Shown here: positions 62,101-64,000 of the stretch, one piece after another
Numbering within the stretch: position 1 is the first letter of the stretch
How the letters are laid out: the number at the start of each line of letters is the position of its first letter
Source: Apostichopus japonicus
Taxonomy: Eukaryota > Echinodermata > Holothuroidea > Aspidochirotida > Stichopodidae
NCBI RefSeq assembly: GCF_037975245.1
Contig: NC_092566.1
Span: 3,660,001 to 3,724,000 of the forward strand
Reading direction: 5' to 3'
DNA length: 64,000 nt
Program-made: the position numbers and the translations under genes
Notes under the pieces: generated by a model
The model's input: the letters and a program-made list of their open reading frames with translations, nothing else
Told to the model about the DNA's origin: nothing
Databases searched by the model: none

Positions 62101-64000
62101 TAGACCTCGGTGGCATTCACAACGTTGAATATGTCGAAGTTGTCAACGAGTTTGATAACCGTGAGTTAGTCCCAATAGAATTTATTCTTTAATTATTTTG
62201 TTTTTTTTTTCTTTTCTTTTCTTTCTTCAGGGAGTCTTCCACATTGTCAAATTGTAAAAACCTTGTAAACATGATATTGCAAGAAGGGAACCTTGAACAG
62301 GTCTCATATTTGGTTTGTACCATATCAAATTTGAGGAGCCCATTATTGGGGAGCCCCCCCAAAAATCGGGGGGAAAAAAAGGGATTTTCCATCATAAAAC
62401 TTATGTGTCATAACACACAGTAAAATAGTCTCTGCACATTTTATTTAGAATTTTTTTTTTCTTCTTCAAATGTGTGTAAATTCTACAGCATTACGTATTC
62501 GTAGAACGGAGGTTTCGGTTGGAATGGTACTTACCGACCTGTCCACCTTTGAGGTATGTGGAGTTATCAAGAAAAATGAAGCTCAGAAATCGATGTCAGA
62601 TCCAACACGGACCATCAGGGTGGACTGCCCCCAGGACCTCAATGGCAGATATGTCCGTCTGCAAATGAAGAGGAGGGATTTTTTGACTCTCTGTGAAATC
62701 AGAGTCTGGGGCACAGAAGGTGAGTTCTACCGTCCTACCGTCTTAAACTGACTTATAGCGCCATGAGATTTGTTGTTTGAAAAAAAAAAACACATTCACA
62801 TCAGTCACCGTAGAGAAAACAAGTCCTATGATGTGCTCTGATGAACTTTACAAGGCATTTGTTTGTTTGTTTAGTCATAATTCACAATCAAAATGAGTCA
62901 TGAATGATATTTAATAAGTTATGAAACCGAGAGTTGCACCTCTCTACCTTTACAAAACAAGTCCTGTAATGAATATGCATTGATTCTCATCAGTATCGTC
63001 CCCACACTCACTCTCTAATATTTGCAAAAAGGCGTCAAGAATTAGTTGTCCTTCGTAGTTCTCCTTCGAGTCTTTGGTCGAAGGCTTTGTTGATTATTTC
63101 TCTCCGCATTTTAATGCATGTCTTATCGAGGGAAAATGCTCTGAACATGGCAGTCAAATGCTTGTTGTAACGTCGACAGTGAGTGACCGACTGACCGTTA
63201 TTTAACTTCTAGCATATGTTGGCGCAAAATTATTGCTGACCTTCAAAGCCTCAAAGCGTTGTTACTCCTGTGATTTTACAACTCTCTGGTATGTGTATTT
63301 CCTTCCACACTTAAAAGCATCTTCTTGGTGACAAACAATATGAAACTTACATTTGAGAGAAAAGTTGAAATGGTCACATCAATATGTTGTTTCCTAACTT
63401 GAGAAACGGTTGCTTGAATCTAATCTTTGGCTGGCTGTAAGCCGTCAACTACTCCAGGAAGTTGGATCACAGTCAGGGGGTCTGTGATGTCATCTGGGCA
63501 AAAGCTTTTCAAATGTTTTACTCCGGTTATTTTAATCTCGTCATTGAATCATCCTTGAAACCTGATACTTTTGAAATCTTTTTTTACAGCTGTCAAAGTT
63601 CTTGTTAATACTTAGAATTTCATCAAAATGTTTTTTTTTTTGGTGTAAAAATATGACTTTTCTCTTGTGGATCAAAATTATAAAGAAAAACAAAGACATT
63701 TTCTATGGAAGCCACATGATGACGTCATCCATTTTGCTGTTGCGAGATGCATTTACAAAATATTGCAAAAATATTAAAACATTCATAACGATAAAAAAAT
63801 GCTATGGGTATTTGGTTTTGGCCTAAAGATTCAGAAAATTTTCAGCAATATTGCTAAGAAAATAACTTAAGTCACCAGAAGATCCTTGTAATGAAAACCT
63901 GCTAATTGATCATGTATTTACATGTTTGTGTGTTTTCTTCATTTCTCTGAACCAATACAGCTTCTGTACCTTGTGGTCCAAGACAGTTTATGTGCCACAG
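32051..64000 (+). CDS. Mosaic SRCR-kringle-PAN-lectin secreted or surface protein (whole gene, 3' end outside window)
   Basis: Sixteen exons join in frame: 32051-32101, 35656-35842, 36283-36298, 37024-37155, 48629-48822, 54286-54558, 55127-55417, 56883-56952, 58922-59112, 59365-59607, 60259-60399, 60619-60801, 61317-61448, 62074-62160, 62489-62719 and 63961 to the edge. About 820 residues result: signal peptide (1-17), acidic region (18-79), SRCR (about 84-190), kringle 1 (194-284), kringle 2 (285-381), PAN 1 (382-468), PAN 2 (469-549), kringle 3 with Ser/Thr linker (550-657), fucolectin-type domain (658-807), likely LDL-receptor class A repeat (808 on). These are extracellular, disulphide-rich modules of recognition and proteolysis cascades. 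Neurotrypsin and plasminogen/HGF are partial relatives, so a C-terminal serine protease is possible but unseen. I know of no described protein with this order. Confidence 0.85.
32102..35655. other. Mosaic gene intron 1
   Basis: No certain exon. Long G or C runs lie at about 32329-32342, 32615-32630, 32776-32789 and 33066-33080. The segment 32748-33095 has related ends (CAGTGGCGTGC on the left; CAATGGCGTAC on the right when complemented) and may be a miniature transposon, but its flanks do not form a clear target duplication. A good donor at 33862 lacks a convincing exon. Confidence 0.45.
35656..35842 (+). CDS. Mosaic gene exon 2: acidic segment
   Basis: An open 187-nt segment from phase 0 to phase 1. 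It opens with REKRQ, a furin-type RxKR site, which may allow processing just after the signal peptide. It then has an Arg-rich stretch and an aspartate run (DDDNDDDDDDDDED) encoded by GAC/GAT repeats. No domain. The acceptor chosen (TTTTAGCTAAG) keeps the frame with exon 1; the AG five bases earlier would need a phase-1 donor. Confidence 0.6.
36283..36298 (+). CDS. Mosaic gene exon 3: 16-nt microexon
   Basis: A strong pyrimidine tract (TTTTTTTTTCCCCCAG) ends at 36282 and a consensus donor GTAAGT starts at 36299. The 16 nt enter in phase 1 and leave in phase 2, encoding ATYQI plus part of an Arg codon. They supply exactly the missing start of the SRCR domain (ATYQIRLVGG when joined), which is strong support for a real exon. 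Confidence 0.75.
37024..37155 (+). CDS. Mosaic gene exon 4: SRCR domain, first half
   Basis: It encodes LVGGNTDNEGRLEI, then WGMVCDDSW and ACKMLGYR, the hallmark first half of a scavenger receptor cysteine-rich domain (RLVGG...G.VEV...WG.VCDD.W....A.V.CR.LGY). Donor GTTTGT, phase 2. Two cysteines of the domain lie here. Confidence 0.93.
38008..38230. repeat. Dispersed repeat with GGTCAAAGGTCA motifs, two units
   Basis: Two diverged units of about 150 bp, each with (G/A)GTCAAAGGTCA near its start followed by 'GTAAACCTGATAACTC'-like sequence. The unit at 38159 carries a perfect direct repeat of AGGTCA-type half-sites spaced by one base (DR1). Related units are at 50391-50765 and 62255-62345. 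Confidence 0.6.
38741..40596 (-). mobile_element. DNA transposon with TTAA target site and THAP relic
   Basis: The outermost inverted repeats are identical: TTAAAGACCAACTATGGAG at 38741-38759 and its complement at 40578-40596. TTAA at each edge suggests a TTAA target duplication, as in piggyBac. Longer degenerate subterminal repeats include TGTGACGTCA(C/T)TGTTTGTATAC near 38960-38982 and 40360-40390. Inside, the minus strand starts a THAP zinc-finger frame (40173-40283). No transposase core is visible, so it is a degraded or deletion derivative. Confidence 0.75.
40173..40283 (-). pseudogene. Truncated THAP zinc-finger frame inside the transposon
   Basis: It reads MPQFCVVGGCSYTSSN, then SISFFRFPSK, matching the start of THAP domains (MPxxCxxxxCxN...SFFxFP). 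The frame stops after about 36 residues. The next part in another frame is basic but lacks the expected Trp and Cys/His pair in order, so the domain is incomplete or interrupted. THAP domains are DNA-binding modules of P-element-type transposases and their domesticated relatives. Confidence 0.65.
44288..44780. repeat. Two-unit tandem repeat, about 241 bp
   Basis: Units start with CATTTTGCGTT near 44289 and 44531, and a third begins near 44772 (ACTTTGCGTTGGG) but is cut short. Shared blocks include AAACAGCAAA(C/T)TAAGAT, CCCTGCCAA and CACTAGTTTGAATTC. The third start runs into the hairpin GGGAGTTG-TTATG-CAACTCCC (44781-44801), related to the one at 294-321. Confidence 0.7.
45090..45760. repeat. 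Degenerate short tandem repeat
   Basis: At least seven diverged units of about 45-60 bp, built on TTAAGTTAGGTACAGTGGTC followed by TTG(T)TC(A)ATTGAGGATATGTAG. Units are interrupted and unevenly spaced. A related fragment lies just upstream at about 44212-44280. Confidence 0.65.
46735..47345 (+). mobile_element. Non-LTR retrotransposon fragment (CR1/L2-like)
   Basis: One frame encodes the C-terminal part of a reverse-transcriptase polyprotein: LVHAFVTSKLDF, then KLQKIQNTAARIV, LHWLPISYRI and WNKLPDHSR, ending with a stop at 47258-47260. The order and motifs are those of CR1/L2/Rex-type elements. The 3' end has AAGCGCTTTGAGC, GCGCTATATAAGT and an ATT-repeat tail. It is 5'-truncated, lies in an intron and is a different family from the element at 57255. 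Confidence 0.85.
47993..48267 (+). mobile_element. 'GCGTAGCC' miniature hAT-like element
   Basis: The ends are CCGGTGCGTAGCC and, complemented, CAGGCGCGTAGCC. The flanks GAGCAAAC (47985-47992) and GAGCAGAC (48268-48275) are an 8-bp duplication with one change. At 275 bp it has no coding capacity. A fragment of this type is embedded in the element at 10085-10759. Confidence 0.7.
48629..48822 (+). CDS. Mosaic gene exon 5: SRCR domain, second half
   Basis: It enters in phase 2 (completing an Arg codon) and leaves in phase 1. It encodes SLDFIMDDVSCNGNEESLGE, then a Cys, HNCDRATE and VGVTC, the conserved second half of an SRCR domain (I.LDDV.C.G.E..L..C.....G.HNC....E.AGV.C). With exon 4 there are six cysteines in all, and the domain is split over two exons, both features of group A SRCR domains. 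Confidence 0.93.
50391..50765. repeat. Dispersed repeat with AGGTCA motifs, three units
   Basis: Three diverged units of about 125-140 bp, each with a CTCAAGAAG or CTTAAGAAG start, a GTAGATG(T/A)(A/C)CC(A/C)(C/T)A block and GGAGGTCAAA(A/G)G(T/C)CATGT-like sequence near the end. Same family as 38008-38230. Confidence 0.55.
51784..52250. repeat. Tandem repeat of about 190 bp, 2.4 units
   Basis: Units begin near 51784, 51968 and 52162 with A(A)ATTCAAA, then TCAAAATTAATT. They share ATCATTGATT(T/C)A, CTGAAAGATT and AACATGGAACG(A/G)TTGATTT. The middle unit contains a small internal duplication of GATCCTCCTGACAA. Confidence 0.75.
52449..53940 (-). mobile_element. Non-LTR retrotransposon 3' part, minus strand
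   Basis: The minus-strand frame 53940-53500 encodes a reverse-transcriptase thumb and C-terminal region (FILPHLLYAVPVWYHF, then DKHRLMRFLKYTSRIL, ending LEPLI and stop). The 3' side runs through a 97-bp minisatellite to a tail of GAAAT units at 52469-52450. The coding part is uninterrupted for 146 codons. 5'-truncated; a third retrotransposon family in the window. Confidence 0.8.
52537..53495. repeat. 97-bp minisatellite, ten units, in the retrotransposon 3' region
   Basis: Units start with ATGAAAACC at 52537, 52634, 52731, 52828, 52925, 53022, 53119, 53209, 53306 and 53403. The seventh unit is 90 bp through a 7-bp loss near 53133. Units are nearly identical, so the array is recent. The stop codon of the minus-strand reverse transcriptase lies just outside it. 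Confidence 0.93.
54286..54558 (+). CDS. Mosaic gene exon 6: kringle 1
   Basis: A single phase 1-1 exon of 273 nt after TTCCTCACCCAG. It encodes a complete kringle: DYRGTVSQTISGLTCQAW, then LGDHNYCRS, APWCFTTDP and EYEYCSV, with the six canonical cysteines. The acidic pair that makes the lysine-binding site in plasminogen kringles is absent: the loop after NYC is RSLGRARAPWC. Confidence 0.93.
55127..55417 (+). CDS. Mosaic gene exon 7: kringle 2
   Basis: A phase 1-1 exon of 291 nt. It encodes SDYRGFASTTVTGMNCVNW, then LGDHNYCRN, APWCISPNP and WEFCDV, a complete kringle with a short tail. The lysine-site acidic pair is replaced (RNVNSQKAPWC). The donor is a weak GTTAGC, chosen because it keeps phase 1; no other GT in the right phase is better. 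Confidence 0.9.
55971..56393. repeat. 85-bp minisatellite with dimeric pattern
   Basis: Five units start with GGCCGTTTAAA at 55971, 56056, 56141, 56224 and 56309. Units 1, 3 and 5 read CATACTGAATG and ACTCAATT; units 2 and 4 read CATAGGGAATG and ACTCGATT, so the array grew as a dimer of about 170 bp. It lies in the intron between kringle 2 and PAN 1. Confidence 0.9.
56883..56952 (+). CDS. Mosaic gene exon 8: PAN domain 1, start
   Basis: A 70-nt exon after TTGCTATTTCAG, ending at GTAATT; it enters in phase 1 and leaves in phase 2. It encodes VLESFWVVEGAAIQGYNR, the first strands of a PAN/apple domain (F....G..I.GYN). Phase 2 is matched only by the exon at 58922. Confidence 0.82.
57255..58585 (+). 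mobile_element. 5'-truncated non-LTR retrotransposon with intact RT C-terminal frame
   Basis: It starts in frame at SYLRPRTQSVQVG and stays open to the stop at 58281-58283. Reverse-transcriptase motifs appear in order: GVPQGSCAGPVLF, GYADD (the catalytic Asp pair), KTEFLIFGS, then the CR1/L2-type thumb (KLLHWLPIKDRI, PKLWNALPFSIRN). A 3' UTR and an AATAATAAT tail follow. No stop or frameshift interrupts about 340 codons, so insertion was recent. The fragment at 13399-13752 is a second copy. It lies within the PAN 1 intron. Confidence 0.93.
58776..58890. repeat. (TCC)n microsatellite next to a splice acceptor
   Basis: About 38 uninterrupted TCC units, followed by more C/T-rich sequence up to the AG at 58920-58921. 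The pyrimidine tract before the PAN exon is therefore over 140 nt. Apparent poly-Ser, poly-Pro and poly-Glu proteins here are artefacts. Confidence 0.95.
58922..59112 (+). CDS. Mosaic gene exon 9: PAN domain 1, remainder
   Basis: It enters in phase 2 and leaves in phase 1. It encodes SSCARYCLIEDDFTCRSFDY, then NRCWLSD and a Tyr-His-Glu-Arg ending, the conserved centre of a PAN/apple domain (SC...CL....C.SFDY....C.LS). PAN domains bind proteins or carbohydrates in plasminogen, HGF and coagulation factor XI. Confidence 0.9.
59365..59607 (+). CDS. Mosaic gene exon 10: PAN domain 2
   Basis: A complete PAN domain on one phase 1-1 exon of 243 nt. It encodes LHSCASACLVASFGCASFDY, then RDCWLNS and DHFDRIGP. 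The Cys pattern is that of PAN 1. Unlike PAN 1 it has no internal intron, so the two are not a simple recent duplication. Confidence 0.9.
60030..60165. repeat. Short CTTTGTCTTTTGAACA repeat
   Basis: Irregular tandem copies of TTTGTCTTTTGAACAC and shortened forms in the intron before kringle 3. No coding role. Confidence 0.8.
60259..60399 (+). CDS. Mosaic gene exon 11: kringle 3, first half
   Basis: A phase 1-1 exon of 141 nt. It encodes ADCYSGNGREYRGYVSTT, then MMCANW and QYPNR, the first half of a kringle. Kringles 1 and 2 are each on one exon, whereas this one is split before the GIGDHNYC motif, as in many vertebrate kringle genes. Confidence 0.92.
60619..60801 (+). CDS. Mosaic gene exon 12: kringle 3, second half, and Ser/Thr linker
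   Basis: It encodes IGDHNYCRNPDDDIKPWCYY, then WSYCDIPLC, the most canonical kringle in the gene. The Asp pair of the lysine-binding site (RNPDxD in plasminogen) and the aromatic partners are kept. After the last cysteine come about 25 residues rich in Thr, Ser and Pro (TTEPTSQAAPTSTPITS), a likely O-glycosylated linker. Donor GTAAGT, phase 1. Confidence 0.93.
61317..61448 (+). CDS. Mosaic gene exon 13: fucolectin-type domain, part 1
   Basis: A phase 1-1 exon of 132 nt. It encodes EGKEVSQSTTLNKFGFAGEA, then SLAVDGNLEPRY and SCSST, the start of a fucolectin/F5-8C-like fold (G..A.QS......A..AVDGN......SC). Three exons make up the domain. Confidence 0.87.
62074..62160 (+). CDS. Mosaic gene exon 14: fucolectin-type domain, part 2
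   Basis: An 87-nt exon, phase 1-1, encoding GWWAVDLGGIHNVEYVEVVN, then EFDN. WW.VDLG......V.V.N is diagnostic of the fucolectin family. The family's fucose-binding motif HX24RXDX4(R/K) appears altered: the His and the first Arg align with Glu, while the Asp and last Arg are kept. Confidence 0.88.
62255..62345. repeat. Dispersed repeat fragment joined to a retrotransposon-tail fragment
   Basis: CTTTCTTCAGGGAGTCTTCC at about 62221-62240 matches the 3' region of the retrotransposon at 18664-19123. It runs directly into GTAAACATGATATTGCAAGAAG-like sequence of the family at 38008 and 50391. The two pieces look fused. Confidence 0.5.
62489..62719 (+). CDS. Mosaic gene exon 15: fucolectin-type domain, part 3
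   Basis: A phase 1-1 exon of 231 nt. It encodes LRIRRTEVSVG, then CPQDLNGRYVRLQM and LTLCEIRVWG, the typical end of a fucolectin/F5-8C domain (C....GRYV.L.......LTLCEV.V.G). Confidence 0.9.
62720..63960. other. Mosaic gene intron 15
   Basis: No exon or clear repeat recognised. A-rich and T-rich runs at 62780-62789 and 63631-63640 only. Confidence 0.5.
63961..64000 (+). CDS. Mosaic gene exon 16 (cut by the window edge): likely LDL-receptor class A start
   Basis: After CCAATACAG the phase-1 frame reads ASVPCGPRQFMCHS before the sequence ends. C-x-x-x-x-F-x-C fits the opening of an LDL-receptor class A repeat (C....F.C..G.CI). Only fourteen residues are visible, so this is provisional. Confidence 0.55.

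Overview
The window is a 64-kb piece of an animal nuclear genome. Its genes have introns, its non-coding DNA is AT-rich, and it carries several non-LTR retrotransposon remnants, many short hAT-like DNA transposons and many minisatellites. The gene content (a FADD-like death adaptor, a secreted or surface LRR protein, and a mosaic gene of scavenger-receptor, kringle, PAN and lectin modules) points to an invertebrate deuterostome, most likely an echinoderm. That placement is an inference from gene families and repeat style, not from a marker gene.

Layout. 1-4284 is gene-free and holds a nested pair of hAT-like elements (621-2172). 4285-8243 carries a possible three-exon gene of unknown function on the minus strand. 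9911-10947 is a second transposon-in-transposon. 11801-12952 encodes a single-pass LRR membrane protein on one coding exon. 13399-19123 holds retrotransposon 3' ends, a long (TA)n tract and a tRNA-derived SINE candidate. 19753-23770 is a four-coding-exon FADD homologue (death effector domain plus death domain, 228 aa) with a 1.2-kb hAT-like element in its first coding intron. 24000-32050 is gene-free; it holds a 90-bp satellite arranged in trimers, a 150-bp repeat and an island of GATATC palindromes.

From 32051 to the right edge runs one large plus-strand gene, the main find. Sixteen exons can be joined in a consistent reading frame to give about 820 residues: signal peptide, acidic segment, group A SRCR domain, two kringles, two PAN/apple domains, a third kringle, a Ser/Thr-rich linker, a fucolectin-type (F5/8C-like) domain and the start of what looks like an LDL-receptor class A repeat, where the window ends. 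From the end of the SRCR domain on, every domain boundary falls on a phase-1 intron, as expected for exon shuffling. I know of no described protein with this order. Related mosaics (neurotrypsin: kringle + SRCR + protease; plasminogen and HGF: PAN + kringles + protease) suggest a secreted recognition or haemostasis-like protein whose C terminus, possibly a serine protease, lies outside the window.

The FADD gene, the LRR protein and the mosaic receptor are all families used in invertebrate immunity. Nothing in the sequence shows that they act together.
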